Source: CAYQCE01 sp964415885
GTDB lineage: Bacteria > Zixibacteria > MSB-5A5 > JAABVY01 > JAHJOQ01
Direction of reading: 5' to 3'
NCBI GenBank assembly: GCA_964415885.1
Contig: CAYQCE010000018.1
Span: forward strand, 1-61,089
DNA: 61,089 nucleotides
Position numbers and translations under genes: made by a program. A model generated the notes under the pieces. That model was not told the DNA's origin and made no database searches. It was given only the letters and a program-made list of their open reading frames with translations. Within the stretch, counting starts at the first letter, position 1. The number at the start of each line of letters is the position of its first letter. Below, piece after piece: positions 34,093 through 43,938 of this stretch.

Positions 34093-35062
34093 ACGTGAGT
34101 CGCAGTTCGTCGATATAAATATCGAGCGGCTCGAACGGTTTGTAGACAAAAATCATCAGAAACGCGATCTGTTCCAGATCCGTTAACCTATCCTCAGGTG
34201 CGCGATGGATCTCCCCGACGGGAATGGTGATCCTGTTTACACCCTGATTAACCAGGAACGCGCCCGTATAACGATCTTCGAATTCCATATTGTGGTGGTG
34301 ATCATCGATTCGAACAGCGAGAGTAAACGAGGTATCCCTCGGTACATACACGCTGAACACGAGATTGTGATCGTGAAGCCAGTTCGGGAAAGGCTCTGTC
34401 AGCTCCACTCCACAATATTCCCCCGGATAGAAAGTCAGCTTGCCGACGGAATTGCCGACAGCGTCGTCAAACTCGGGGGGTGGAGGGACAGCCTCGAGAC
34501 TGGCGTTCTTTGTCTCGAGGAACTTGCCGAAAAGCGCGGAATCATACACGAGTATCCGTGGATAGAGGGCATTGCGCTGGAAGTACGCCGCTCCCCATAT
34601 CACTGTCGGAATCGTGGCTATAATCAGTACAATTGCTCCAAAAACGGCGATTTTCCTCCGGTGTATCGCCAGTATACCGCTACCCTTTCTAACTCGCCGA
34701 TCGATGAGAGTGAAGAGCGAAAGAAAACCGGCCGCTCCGGCAATGTCACGAATCAGATCCCAGACGTCCGCATCCCGAGGGCCGACTATCTGAAAGAGCT
34801 CGGCCGCCGCTCCGATAATGACGGTTGCGACAAAAGCGGAGAAGTACATTCCTCCGAGATTTCTATCCGAGTCCTTCCTCACAGTCGAGAACAACCCGAG
34901 CAATATGATTGAGATCAGTCCGAAGAGCGGGGTATGCCCGAAATCGGTTACTTCGCGCCAGAAGTATGTATCCCCCGGGAGCTTAACAAGATGAAGAAAC
35001 GCGAGCGCTGCGACGGCTCCGGCGAGATAGAGAACTACTCTTGTCGACTTGCTAATCTGCAT
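34016..35062 (-). CDS. VanZ-like membrane protein with extracytoplasmic beta domain
   Basis: Residues 1-120 form four to five membrane helices with the VanZ-like pattern FGHTPLFGLISI and GAAAELFQIVGPRDADVWDLIRD interrupted by loops. After another helix (about 140-160) a 190-residue domain rich in beta strands follows (YCGVELTEPFPNW, FSVYVPRDTSFTLAVRIDD, YIDELRL), resembling carbohydrate-binding jelly-roll modules. Substrate unknown. I place the start at ATG 35062; longer in-frame starts exist to 35149, none with a good ribosome site. Its 3' end overlaps the HtrA remnant by 77 bp. Confidence 0.75.
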   Translation of the reverse strand: MQISKSTRVVLYLAGAVAALAFLHLVKLPGDTYFWREVTDFGHTPLFGLISIILLGLFSTVRKDSDRNLGGMYFSAFVATVIIGAAAELFQIVGPRDADVWDLIRDIAGAAGFLSLFTLIDRRVRKGSGILAIHRRKIAVFGAIVLIIATIPTVIWGAAYFQRNALYPRILVYDSALFGKFLETKNASLEAVPPPPEFDDAVGNSVGKLTFYPGEYCGVELTEPFPNWLHDHNLVFSVYVPRDTSFTLAVRIDDHHHNMEFEDRYTGAFLVNQGVNRITIPVGEIHRAPEDRLTDLEQIAFLMIFVYKPFEPLDIYIDELRLTSTPSRMSETRDGRPSQPEPPPDRRP

Positions 35063-35172
35063 GTCCAACAAGGACGAACCTAACTCTCGATCTGTCAAGC
35101 GCAAAAGAGATTCGGGCTTTGTTGCACTGCACCAAAGCTGCTGTCTCATAGCGATTTAGGTTGATAAAAACC

Positions 35173-35201
35173 TTGACGTACGATTCATATAAGCAAATAT
35201 T
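35173..35201 (+). promoter_or_regulatory. Candidate promoter of the mevalonate operon
   Basis: TTGACG at 35173-35178, 17-bp spacer, AATATT at 35196-35201, some 155 bp before the isomerase start. Confidence 0.45.
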
Positions 35202-35355
35202 AAGCGGTCAAGAATCTCGCCCTATTTGCGGGAACAAGGTGGGGATCGGTCGGTAGTAGAACTGATTGCCTGCTAATTCGGATTTGTGGGAGCTGGTCGA
35301 GTTGCTTTACAGAAAAGACGACAGTGACGCGGGACGTCAGGATGGCACGAGCACG

Positions 35356-36426
35356 ATGCGCCGCAAGAGCGAGCATCTGCGTATTGTCGCCGAGAAGAAT
35401 GTCACCCACTCACGGAGCACGCTTCTCGAAGACGTCCGCCTGATTCACCAGGCGTTGCCTGAACTGAATCTCAACGATATAAATATGTCAGCCGGATTCT
35501 TCGGCAAGACCCTCGCTGCTCCACTAATGATCACGAGCATGACCGGCGGATCCGAATTCGCCGAGAGAATGAACCACGGCCTCGCGGAGGCTGCAGAGCG
35601 CTCGGGGATAGCGTTCGCGGTTGGCAGTCAGCGAGTAATGCTTCGGCACCCGGAAACAACCGGACATTTCAGGGTCCGCAATCACATTCCAAACGGTGTC
35701 CTGCTCGGCAACATCGGGGCAGTACAACTCGAGGAGTATCCGGTGGATGTCATCACGGGTCTTGTGGAGGATATTGAGGCCGACGGAATCTGCGTGCATC
35801 TGAATACGGCGCAAGAACTGGTGCAGAGTGAGGGACATCGTGAATTTAAAGGTATTCTCGATCGCATAGCGAGGCTGAATGAGGCTCTCGACGGCAGAGT
35901 GCTAGTGAAAGAAACCGGCACGGGAATTTCGCCCGACACGCTCGCGAGCCTCGATTCGATCGGGATCAAGTATATAGACATATCCGGCAGCGGTGGGACA
36001 TCCTGGACTAAGGTCGAAATGCACCGCGCTGAGGAGAAACTGCTCAAAGAGATCGGCGAAACTTTCGCCGACTGGGGCGTGCCGACAGCGTTCAGCACAA
36101 TAGCAGCTTCTCGAATATGTGCGGAAGACTGCTGTATCATAGCTTCTGGCGGTTTGAGCTCCGGTTTGGATGTAGCGAAAGCCATCGCTCTCGGCGCCGA
36201 TATCGGAGGCGTGGCCCGCACGGTCCTCCTGCACTTCCTGAACGGCGGCGTTGACTCTGCATGCGAATACATTGAGCGATTAAAGGAGGAGCTTAGAATT
36301 GCGATGCTTCTAACTGGATCTATAGATAGCAAGAGGTTGAAGAGGGTTTCACGAGTCTACACGGGTGAATTGCGCGAGTGGCTTGAGAGTTTCGGATGGA
36401 CGGAGAAAAGAGAAAGCAGGAAATGA
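35356..36426 (+). CDS. fni: Isopentenyl-diphosphate delta-isomerase, type 2 (FMN)
   Basis: Interconverts IPP and DMAPP using reduced FMN. Motifs: RKSEHLRIV at the start, PLMITSMTGGS, VGSQRVML, HLNTAQELVQ, VKETGTGIS, DISGSGGTSW and ASGGLSSGLDVAKAIALGAD, all typical for Idi-2. ATG 35356 begins exactly where family members begin; a longer frame to 35266 lacks support. It heads a four-gene run in which each pair overlaps, so isoprenoid precursor synthesis is co-regulated. Confidence 0.93.
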   Translation: MRRKSEHLRIVAEKNVTHSRSTLLEDVRLIHQALPELNLNDINMSAGFFGKTLAAPLMITSMTGGSEFAERMNHGLAEAAERSGIAFAVGSQRVMLRHPETTGHFRVRNHIPNGVLLGNIGAVQLEEYPVDVITGLVEDIEADGICVHLNTAQELVQSEGHREFKGILDRIARLNEALDGRVLVKETGTGISPDTLASLDSIGIKYIDISGSGGTSWTKVEMHRAEEKLLKEIGETFADWGVPTAFSTIAASRICAEDCCIIASGGLSSGLDVAKAIALGADIGGVARTVLLHFLNGGVDSACEYIERLKEELRIAMLLTGSIDSKRLKRVSRVYTGELREWLESFGWTEKRESRK

Positions 36427-38723
36427 AGAGAATCCAGATCATAAAGCAAAAAGATAAGTCCGGGCGGGTTCTCAAAACCTCACGAATCCCGGGCTTCTAC
36501 CGTTTGTCGGTGGAGCAGCGCCTGGCGTTCCTGGCGAGAGCTTTCGACCTGACCGAAGATCAGATATCGCAACTCAGGGAGGGGAACGCTCTCCGTATCG
36601 ACCATGCGGTCAACATGGTCGAGAACGCGGTCGGCGTGCTCGGGCTTCCACTTGGACTCGGGCTTAACTTTCTCGTCGACGAACGTGAGCATCTGGTTCC
36701 GATGGCCATCGAGGAAGCGTCGATCATAGCGGCTGCCTCCAAAGGTGCTCTCATCATTCGACGAGCCGGTGGTTTCAAGACAAGCATCGATGAGCCGATA
36801 ATGATAGGCCAGATTCAGATTCTCGAACTGGACGATCCGAACGACTCCGCCAACCTGATTTGTCAGAACAAGGATCTCGTGATAAATGCCGCCAACAGCG
36901 CAGATCCGAAGATGACTGCTCGCGGCGGCGGCGTATTCGATCTTGAGACTCGCGTCATCGACGGCGGAGCCGACGTGGGCGAAATGCTGATCGTGCACTT
37001 GCTGGTCAATGTGTGCGAGGCGATGGGCGCAAACGCCGTCAATTCGGCCTGCGAAGCGGCAGGACCCGTGCTACAGGAACTCGCAGGCGGCCGAGTCAAC
37101 CTGCGCATACTGTCGAATCTTGCCGATCGAAGACTCGCGCGAGCGGAGTTCCGGGTACCGTTCGAGGCGCTCAAGACCGGCGACATAGACGGCAGACTCG
37201 CTGCAACGAATCTCCGAGAGGCGAGCAGGCTCGCGCAGTATGACGCATATCGTGCGGCAACACACAATAAGGGCATATTCAACGGAATCTGCGCGGCGGC
37301 CCTCGCGCTCGGTCAGGACTGGCGCGCTATCGAGGCGGGCGGACACGCATTCGCGTCTCGTGACGGTCACTACCGTGGGCTGACTACATTCGAAATCGAA
37401 AACAACCATCTAGTTGGAAAGATAGAACTGCCGCTTCAGGTCGGCTGGGTCGGCGGCGCGGTCAACTCGCATCCCGGTGTCAAGATACTCCGCGCGATCA
37501 GCGGAGTCGAGAACTCATCGCAGCTAGCCGGACTCCTGGCATCAGTCGGGCTGGCGCAGAACTTCGCCGCATGTTACGCCCTCGCAACGGATGGCATCCA
37601 GAAGGGACATATGGCGCTCCACGCTCGCAGCGTGGCAATCAGCACGGGCGTGCCGTTCGAGGATGTCGAGAAAGTCGCGTCCGAGATGATCCGTCGCGGC
37701 GAGGTACGAGTGTCGGCAGCAGATCAGATATATCGCGAGATGCAAAGCCTGCCGTCACTGCGTCGTTTCGAGCCGGAGATGCCGGTCGAGTCGTTCGCCC
37801 GTGGCAAGGTTATCCTCTTCGGTGAGCATGCAACAGTCTACAACTACCCGGGTATAATTTCGACGATTGATCTCGGGTTGAAGGTACGAATAAAGAAAGA
37901 CCCACACGGTCCCCGGTTCCTGATGCCGCACTTCAAGCAGGCGTTCCCGGTGCCGAAATCGGACAGAGACGTCCGTCTCTTCTCACGTGCAGCAGATACG
38001 GCGCTCGAGATGTACGATCTGTCTACCGAGCCGATCGCGATCGAAGTCGAATCGAATCTTGTGCCGGGAATGGGCCTTGGTTCGTCAGCCTCATTTTCCG
38101 TAGCTCTCTGCTCGGCTCTGAAGAAGTATAAGGGTCTCGGGAATCACACCCAGTGGGATACGACGACATTCGAGGACGCTCAGCTCCTGGAGGCCGTCTT
38201 CCACGGCAACCCGAGCGGCATGGATGCCGCAACTGTGTTGTCCGGTGGAGTGATTTGGTTCCGCAAGGGTCCGCCTCGCGAATTACTTCCAATCCGCGTT
38301 CCCAAGCCGATGACCGGTCTTGTCTGCATAGTCGAACCTGGCGCGAGAACTATCGAACTCGTCAACCTCGTTCAACAGAACCACAGATCCGATCCGGATC
38401 GAATCGACAGCATATTTTCCGATATCGGGAATCTCACGGTCGATGCCGGTGTCGCACTTGGAACGGGTGACGCCAAAGCTGCTGGCGACCTGATGGTCCG
38501 GAATCATGATCTTCTCGCGAAGATCGGCGTTTCAACACCCGCGCTCGATCGCGCTGTCGATCTGCTCCTGGATCGCGGAGCGCTCGGAGCCAAACTGACC
38601 GGAGCCGGTGGCGGTGGCGCGGTGGTTGCACTGGTCAAGGCTGACCAGCAGTATCGTCTCGCCGAAGAGCTTAAGGAAGAATTCGCGCTCGTGTTTCCGT
38701 TCACACTCGGTTCAACGATATGA
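36423..38723 (+). CDS. HMG-CoA reductase (class II) - mevalonate kinase fusion
   Basis: One 766-aa chain carries two consecutive pathway enzymes. Residues about 15-420 are class II HMG-CoA reductase: MVENAVGVLGLPLG (catalytic Glu), CEAMGANAVNSACEAAG, GQDWRAIEAGGHAFASRDG (catalytic Asp) and KGHMALHARS (catalytic His). From about 435 a GHMP mevalonate kinase follows: GKVILFGEHATVYNYPGI, PGMGLGSSASFSVALCSAL and LTGAGGGGAVVAL. No internal stop or ribosome site separates them. ATG 36423 overlaps the preceding TGA; ATG 36396 in frame is possible. Fusion could channel mevalonate. Confidence 0.92.
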   Translation: MKRIQIIKQKDKSGRVLKTSRIPGFYRLSVEQRLAFLARAFDLTEDQISQLREGNALRIDHAVNMVENAVGVLGLPLGLGLNFLVDEREHLVPMAIEEASIIAAASKGALIIRRAGGFKTSIDEPIMIGQIQILELDDPNDSANLICQNKDLVINAANSADPKMTARGGGVFDLETRVIDGGADVGEMLIVHLLVNVCEAMGANAVNSACEAAGPVLQELAGGRVNLRILSNLADRRLARAEFRVPFEALKTGDIDGRLAATNLREASRLAQYDAYRAATHNKGIFNGICAAALALGQDWRAIEAGGHAFASRDGHYRGLTTFEIENNHLVGKIELPLQVGWVGGAVNSHPGVKILRAISGVENSSQLAGLLASVGLAQNFAACYALATDGIQKGHMALHARSVAISTGVPFEDVEKVASEMIRRGEVRVSAADQIYREMQSLPSLRRFEPEMPVESFARGKVILFGEHATVYNYPGIISTIDLGLKVRIKKDPHGPRFLMPHFKQAFPVPKSDRDVRLFSRAADTALEMYDLSTEPIAIEVESNLVPGMGLGSSASFSVALCSALKKYKGLGNHTQWDTTTFEDAQLLEAVFHGNPSGMDAATVLSGGVIWFRKGPPRELLPIRVPKPMTGLVCIVEPGARTIELVNLVQQNHRSDPDRIDSIFSDIGNLTVDAGVALGTGDAKAAGDLMVRNHDLLAKIGVSTPALDRAVDLLLDRGALGAKLTGAGGGGAVVALVKADQQYRLAEELKEEFALVFPFTLGSTI

Positions 38724-39688
38724 TCCAGACGGCAAAAGCGAAAGCCTATGCCAACATCGCCCTAATCAAATACTGGGGCAAAAAAGATAAGTCGTTGAAC
38801 ACACCGGCAACACCGTCGATCTCACTCGCAGTCGATTGCCTATCGACAAAAACCACGGTCACAACAATCAACGCGAAAAACGATCAGATATTCCTGAACG
38901 GCAAAAGAGCAGATTCCGCGAGCGCCGAACGGATCAGCGAATTCCTCAACATATATAGAAAGAAGAAGCTGCTGACAGGCTCGTTCAGGATTGAGTCCAG
39001 CAATTCTTTCCCTACAGCAGCGGGGCTCGCCTCGAGCGCCTCAGGATTTGCTGCATTGGCTAAAGCACTTTCCGCATTCGTACGGAAGACTCAGACCGAT
39101 ATGGATATCTCACGATTCGCAAGGATGGGAAGCGGTTCGGCAGCAAGATCCGTGACCGGCGGTCTATCACATCTGCCGGTCGGCAAGAATCCGGCATCGA
39201 GACTTCTGCGCATGCCCGACGAGATAGACTGGGGAATGGTTATAGCGATTGCTGAGACCGGGAAAAAGAAGATCGCATCCCGATCAGGAATGAAGCTGTC
39301 AGAAACCTCCCCTTACTACAAGGCCTGGATCCGGCAGGCCTCGAGAGACTGCAAGACGATGCTCGGGCTGATCGAGAAACAGGACTTCTCCGCAATCGGC
39401 GTGCTCGCCGAAGCTAACGCGCTTGCGATGCACGCGTGCATGATCTCGGCCCGGCCGGGGATTGTCTACTGGTCGCCCGCCACGATACGTCTTATAGAGA
39501 CATGCAAACGATACCGCGAATCGGGCCTTGAGTGCTATTTCACCATCGACGCCGGAGCTAACGTCATTTTTATATCCAGACTCACAGACATTCAAAAACT
39601 CGCCCGTCGGCTTCGTTCTCTCAAGGGCGTCAAACGCGTGCTCTCGGGCAGACCCGCCGGGGGCGCAGAAATCGAGTTCGAACAATGA
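38720..39688 (+). CDS. mvaD: Diphosphomevalonate decarboxylase
   Basis: GHMP-family decarboxylase forming IPP. KAYANIALIKYWGKKD, PSISLAVD, NSFPTAAGLASSASGFAAL and RMGSGSAARSVTGG match the family, the last including the catalytic Ser/Arg region. Length 322 aa is standard. ATGA overlap with the fusion gene. Presence of this enzyme together with phosphomevalonate kinase indicates the classical, not the archaeal, mevalonate route. Confidence 0.95.
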   Translation: MIQTAKAKAYANIALIKYWGKKDKSLNTPATPSISLAVDCLSTKTTVTTINAKNDQIFLNGKRADSASAERISEFLNIYRKKKLLTGSFRIESSNSFPTAAGLASSASGFAALAKALSAFVRKTQTDMDISRFARMGSGSAARSVTGGLSHLPVGKNPASRLLRMPDEIDWGMVIAIAETGKKKIASRSGMKLSETSPYYKAWIRQASRDCKTMLGLIEKQDFSAIGVLAEANALAMHACMISARPGIVYWSPATIRLIETCKRYRESGLECYFTIDAGANVIFISRLTDIQKLARRLRSLKGVKRVLSGRPAGGAEIEFEQ

Positions 39689-40599
39689 ACCAGGTAACAG
39701 TACCCGGAAAGGTCATGCTATCCGGCGAGTATGCGGTGCTGCACGGCGGGACCGCAGCTATGATGCCGGTCAGAAGCAGACAGCTCATCATAACTGAATC
39801 TGACAAGCCAAATATCGACAGCCTGCCACCCGTCGTGCAGAAGGCGCTCAGGTTGCACATCGACGAAACCGCTATGCATGAAGCCGCGATGCCTCTGCAA
39901 GGTGTCGATATCGACTACTCCCAATTATACACGAAAGACAGCTCGGGCAACGATATCAAACTCGGCCTGGGATCATCGGCCGCCGAAGCAGTGGGAGTCA
40001 TAGCGCTTCGATTCGAGAGATCGAAACTGCCGTGGGAGACGTACGCCGTTAATATCGCAGCGTATGCCGACGCCGTGCATCGTGAAGCGCAACATGGCGC
40101 CGGGAGCGGCGCGGATATTGCGGTCTGCGCGTTTCAACTTCCGTTGAAATTCGGAAAGACCGAACAGCAGGTCATGGTCGAGCAGTTCGATAGCGAACCG
40201 TCTGCGTGGGAACTTCCGCTAAATCTCGTATACTCCGGTCAGCCTGCGAATACGCGCGAAATGGTAGCGAAGTTCGAGGAGTGGCATGACTCCGACCCGA
40301 AGGCCAGGGAACCGGTCGAGCAGCTCGTCAACTGGAGTCACATACTATCCAAAGCCTGGTTCACGGAACCGAAAGATGAATTTCTCCCAAAGCTCGACCT
40401 GTTCAACGATGTGCTGGCCTCCTGCGCCGAGAAAGCAGGGATTGAACTGAAGACCGAGCGGCATCTCGAGCTGGAGGAGTGGGCGAAAAAGCACGGCGGT
40501 CGCGCCAAACCCACCGGCGCGGGTGGCGGAGATATGATACTCCTCATAGGCGATCTTCCACTGGATGAACTCGACAGCGAAGTCATCCCGCTAACTTGA
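39685..40599 (+). CDS. Phosphomevalonate kinase (GHMP family)
   Basis: The N-terminal VPGKVMLSGEYAVLHGG, the phosphate loop KLGLGSSAAEAVGV and the C-terminal PTGAGGGDMILL define a GHMP kinase. Position after the decarboxylase and the sequence pattern GAGSGADIAVCAF support phosphomevalonate kinase over another GHMP type. It is 304 aa and overlaps the previous gene by 4 bp. With the two flanking genes it completes mevalonate to IPP; HMG-CoA synthase and thiolase are not in the window. Confidence 0.88.
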   Translation: MNQVTVPGKVMLSGEYAVLHGGTAAMMPVRSRQLIITESDKPNIDSLPPVVQKALRLHIDETAMHEAAMPLQGVDIDYSQLYTKDSSGNDIKLGLGSSAAEAVGVIALRFERSKLPWETYAVNIAAYADAVHREAQHGAGSGADIAVCAFQLPLKFGKTEQQVMVEQFDSEPSAWELPLNLVYSGQPANTREMVAKFEEWHDSDPKAREPVEQLVNWSHILSKAWFTEPKDEFLPKLDLFNDVLASCAEKAGIELKTERHLELEEWAKKHGGRAKPTGAGGGDMILLIGDLPLDELDSEVIPLT

Positions 40600-40647
40600 T
40601 CCGAACGGCAAACTTGCGCATAACGAGCATCGTCGTATATTTGACAT

Positions 40648-41151
40648 ATGCCGAAGGATCAATACAAAATCCGCGAGGAGTTCACACTCGTCAATTGCTG
40701 TAATCCCAAACCGGGCGACCCGATAGTTGCCTACCATTCGCACGGCGACACGATCAAGATTCATCGCGCGGACTGCCCCAACCTGAAAAGCCTGAATCCG
40801 GATCGACTGATCGAAATGAAGTGGGGGGATGTACTCGAAGAAAAGGACTTCGTTCCGGACGAGCTCTATTACGGACTGGAGGAGAACGATTTCCGTATAC
40901 TCGATCTTCACCTCAAGGTCGGCCTGGACTACTCGCACAAGGTAGCGAGAATACTGTATCTACCCAGAGAAGAGGTATTTGAAAGGCACCAGAAACTGAG
41001 AGAGCTCGGGCTTCTCGAACGAGTCGAACCGACAATGATCCGATACCGCAAAGGAGTGGTCGACAACAAGTGGATCAAACACCGCAACCACACCTACTAC
41101 GACCTGACCGACAGAGGCCGAAACTACGCCGAACACCACAGCCGAAAGTAG
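40648..41151 (+). CDS. RelA/SpoT-like RIS (Zn-finger) domain with winged helix
   Basis: Residues 13-58 (NCCNPKPGDPIVAYHSHGD, IHRADCPNL) match the cysteine-containing RIS/ZFD domain near the C-terminus of RelA/SpoT, including the CC and DCPN cysteines. Residues about 85-160 look like a winged helix (DYSHKVARILYLPREEVFER, RELGLLERV, YYDLTDRGRNYAEH), similar to DUF2250. No synthetase or hydrolase domain exists. It may couple a ligand or ribosome contact to DNA or RNA binding. It follows the mevalonate operon by 48 bp and converges with the DUF5686 gene. Confidence 0.78.
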   Translation: MPKDQYKIREEFTLVNCCNPKPGDPIVAYHSHGDTIKIHRADCPNLKSLNPDRLIEMKWGDVLEEKDFVPDELYYGLEENDFRILDLHLKVGLDYSHKVARILYLPREEVFERHQKLRELGLLERVEPTMIRYRKGVVDNKWIKHRNHTYYDLTDRGRNYAEHHSRK

Positions 41152-41159
41152 ACTGATCG

Positions 41160-43562
41160 CTAAAACTCGAGAATATCGAATCCGACACTCACGCTGAAAT
41201 CGTTCGTGTCGTATGCCGATAGCTGCCACGTAAAATTGAGCTTCAGCCCGACAGGCGGTATCCGTCCTATCTGAAAACCAGCTTCGTAGTAAGGCTCTTC
41301 CGCCTCCGCGAGTTCGTACGGTCGCGACCGCTGTACACCATCATCCATATGTGTCCAGAAACTACCTCCGTAGAGTCCGAACGACAGCGGTAGTTTCTGT
41401 AGAAACGGTAGACCCGACTTGCGAAACAGCCGGTTTCCGAAGTCATGGAAGAAGTATGCCGTCGCAACTCGTTTGCCGTAGAAATTATTCTCGCCAAGTG
41501 TTTTGAAGCCAAGATCATTGTCGACCAGTCCTCCGAAGTCAACGACGTAGTGGCGTTGAAGCGGTAGTGGTTTGTCGTTGACCAGGTCTGGAGTAATGTC
41601 GTCTCCACCTTCTGCCAGTGCACCGACAAGTCTGACTTCCGAAGTACCCAGCCCGCCGATCACATGTCGATGGTAGAGATCGGCATCCATCGCGGCATAG
41701 ACAAAATCACTTCCGAAGGACTTCGCCGATATCTCCGTGCCCAGCTTTAACAGTGTGTAGTTTGATTCATACGCCGGTCGTTCGTCGCCACGGATTTTCA
41801 TAAGCTTACGGGAATCATAGTCGATGTCGAGAGAATATGCCCGAAGCTTGCCGTCGTCGATATCCGGATTCGCACGGTGCTTTTTTGTCTCGCGAAACAT
41901 CGAATACTCGGTTGCCTTATCGACAGAACTCTGAAGATAGTCGAGATACTTGAGGCTCACGGTAGTGTGCTTGCCAGCCCGGAAGCTGAATCCGGCGTCG
42001 AATCCTTCCTCGAGGTAGTAGTCGAAGGGGTCGGTCTTGTTCAGGGCTGCACCGATTGTCGGGTTTTCGTTTCGGCTCGACACTACAGTCTTCCAGTTGA
42101 CTATCTTGTCGCGATAGCCGACGTTCAATTTCAGCTTGTGACGATCCCACAGGGTAAAGATGGTGCGGTAGTTGTGCTGCCAGTAATCACCGGAGAACGC
42201 ATACCCGCTCGCGAGATAGAGCTTCGTGCGTGGTATGAAATCGAACGTTTCGCCCCAACCGAGGTATGTACCCTCGACTCGGTTGAAATGGAATAACGCC
42301 GGGCTGTTGAGCGAGGTCAATCCCAGCCCCAGAGCATTGAGGAAGTAGAATCCGGTACCCTTCGGCGCATTCGCGACAGAATCGAGATAACGGTACCCGC
42401 CGAGTTCCTCCTCAGTCAGAGGTATCAACTGTTTGGAAGCCCACACTGTCGAATCGACATCGAGCGCATTCTCCGACATCTCGAAGACATACTCGTCGAA
42501 TGTGTCGTCCGGCAGCTTGAAATTGAGATGATACTGATGCAAAGCGGCGACATAATCCAGAAAGAATCTCGGCACACCGGGGAAAGGAAGCTCGACATCC
42601 GCCTCGAAACGAATCTCGACCGGCATCCAGTATTCATCGTCGAATACCTCATATCTCTGAGAGAAACTCGGGTCTTTGATATAGCTGTTGTTGAACGCCT
42701 CATTGAACTCGCAGTCGATCCCGACTACGTCGTAGGTTGAATCTGCGATCAGTATCTCGCCGCTGAAGAGCAGTGTCGATTCGCTCTTAGGCCGCATATC
42801 GAGACGGAACACCCAACGATTATCGACCATGATTGTATCAATCAGATAGTATTCGTAATACTTGAGAGCATCCTCGGCGGTGGGTGAAACGACCGGTTCA
42901 CCGATGTCTATCCGGTTCTCGTTGAAATTGACCGGATTGCCGGCGGTTATCAGAACTTGCGCATTCTCGAGATTCGCAGAGCGTCGCTGCGCAGTTATGA
43001 CCTCCTTGTACTTGTCAGGAGACTCCCAGAAACATTCGTGCTGAGACTCGGTGATCATTACTATGGTTGTCGAGTCCTCCTCGCCCTCCTTGCGTACGAC
43101 CAGTTTGACGTACGCTTCATATGAATAGCTCTCGAACCGTGAGAGAATCTCCTCCTTGCGCTCGATTGCAGCTACTATGATCTTCTCCCCCTCGGTAAGC
43201 CCGCTTGCCGATACCTTGATTCCGGGCACCTCGATTCGGGAGCGTTGCATTGAGATGTCCAGTTCGAAATCGGATCCAGTGAGATTCACTGTATCGATCA
43301 CCGAGTAGTAGGATAGATGACCGAATTTCAATCGATATGAGCCGGTCCTGAGTTTCAATCGATAGTTACCCTCCTCGTTGGCAGAAATTGATATCTCGGT
43401 ATCGAGAACTCGGATTGTTGCGTATGGAATCGGCTCTCCGGTATCAGAGTCGGTCACAGTGCCGGTGATCGTGGCGGCTATTGTGTTGCCGCTGAAGAAA
43501 AGGACTATCAAGACTGCAGGGATCAGGACAACATACGGGATGGTCCCATTGACTGATACCAC
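41160..43562 (-). CDS. DUF5686-type outer-membrane protein with carboxypeptidase-like domain
   Basis: A signal peptide (about residues 1-29) is followed by a CarboxypepD_reg-like domain (ATITGTVTDSDTGEPIPYATIRV, GNYRLKLRTGSYRLKFGH) and then a roughly 680-residue region ending in beta strands and a terminal Phe (SVGFDILEF), the outer-membrane barrel signature. This order is the DUF5686 family common in the FCB group; function unknown, possibly surface transport or adhesion. Start is GTG 43562 with AGGAAGG upstream. The stop lies 9 bp from the convergent RIS gene. Confidence 0.85.
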   Translation of the reverse strand: MVSVNGTIPYVVLIPAVLIVLFFSGNTIAATITGTVTDSDTGEPIPYATIRVLDTEISISANEEGNYRLKLRTGSYRLKFGHLSYYSVIDTVNLTGSDFELDISMQRSRIEVPGIKVSASGLTEGEKIIVAAIERKEEILSRFESYSYEAYVKLVVRKEGEEDSTTIVMITESQHECFWESPDKYKEVITAQRRSANLENAQVLITAGNPVNFNENRIDIGEPVVSPTAEDALKYYEYYLIDTIMVDNRWVFRLDMRPKSESTLLFSGEILIADSTYDVVGIDCEFNEAFNNSYIKDPSFSQRYEVFDDEYWMPVEIRFEADVELPFPGVPRFFLDYVAALHQYHLNFKLPDDTFDEYVFEMSENALDVDSTVWASKQLIPLTEEELGGYRYLDSVANAPKGTGFYFLNALGLGLTSLNSPALFHFNRVEGTYLGWGETFDFIPRTKLYLASGYAFSGDYWQHNYRTIFTLWDRHKLKLNVGYRDKIVNWKTVVSSRNENPTIGAALNKTDPFDYYLEEGFDAGFSFRAGKHTTVSLKYLDYLQSSVDKATEYSMFRETKKHRANPDIDDGKLRAYSLDIDYDSRKLMKIRGDERPAYESNYTLLKLGTEISAKSFGSDFVYAAMDADLYHRHVIGGLGTSEVRLVGALAEGGDDITPDLVNDKPLPLQRHYVVDFGGLVDNDLGFKTLGENNFYGKRVATAYFFHDFGNRLFRKSGLPFLQKLPLSFGLYGGSFWTHMDDGVQRSRPYELAEAEEPYYEAGFQIGRIPPVGLKLNFTWQLSAYDTNDFSVSVGFDILEF

Positions 43563-43725
43563 GACGGATTCCTTCCTGCCGGGCGAGGTTATCTCAGATG
43601 TGACATGATATCACTTTGAGGGTTGTACGTCAAATAACAGAGTGAGTTGTCGATTTTTGAGGAGTTATAGAGAGGCGCGTTCAATGCAGTCTTGAACGGA
43701 AATCTCAACCACGGGCAAGGGGCGT

Positions 43726-43938
43726 TTACTTTACCCCTATCTCCCGGTTGATTGCTTCGATTATCTCATCGATATTTTCACCCTTCTGCTCGACAAGTTC
43801 ACGCAGCGTACCCCAGAAAACCTCACCGCACTGCACGCACATAATCCCGCGTTTCTGAAGGAAGGTCGTCAACTCAGGGTGGTTTTCGATTATCTCATCC
43901 ACATGGTCATCCGCCGATATTGCCCTAATCTCTTTCAT
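43726..43938 (-). CDS. DUF1858 small protein with CxxC
   Basis: A 70-aa helical protein: VDEIIENHPELTTFLQKRGI then MCVQCGEVFWGTL, the DUF1858 pattern, where the CxxC may bind metal or a cluster. Such domains often occur fused to hybrid-cluster or other redox proteins; here it is free-standing. I use ATG 43938 because GAGGTG lies seven bases upstream; an in-frame GTG at 43947 overlaps that site. It is divergent from the NDH-2 gene. Confidence 0.85.
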   Translation of the reverse strand: MKEIRAISADDHVDEIIENHPELTTFLQKRGIMCVQCGEVFWGTLRELVEQKGENIDEIIEAINREIGVK

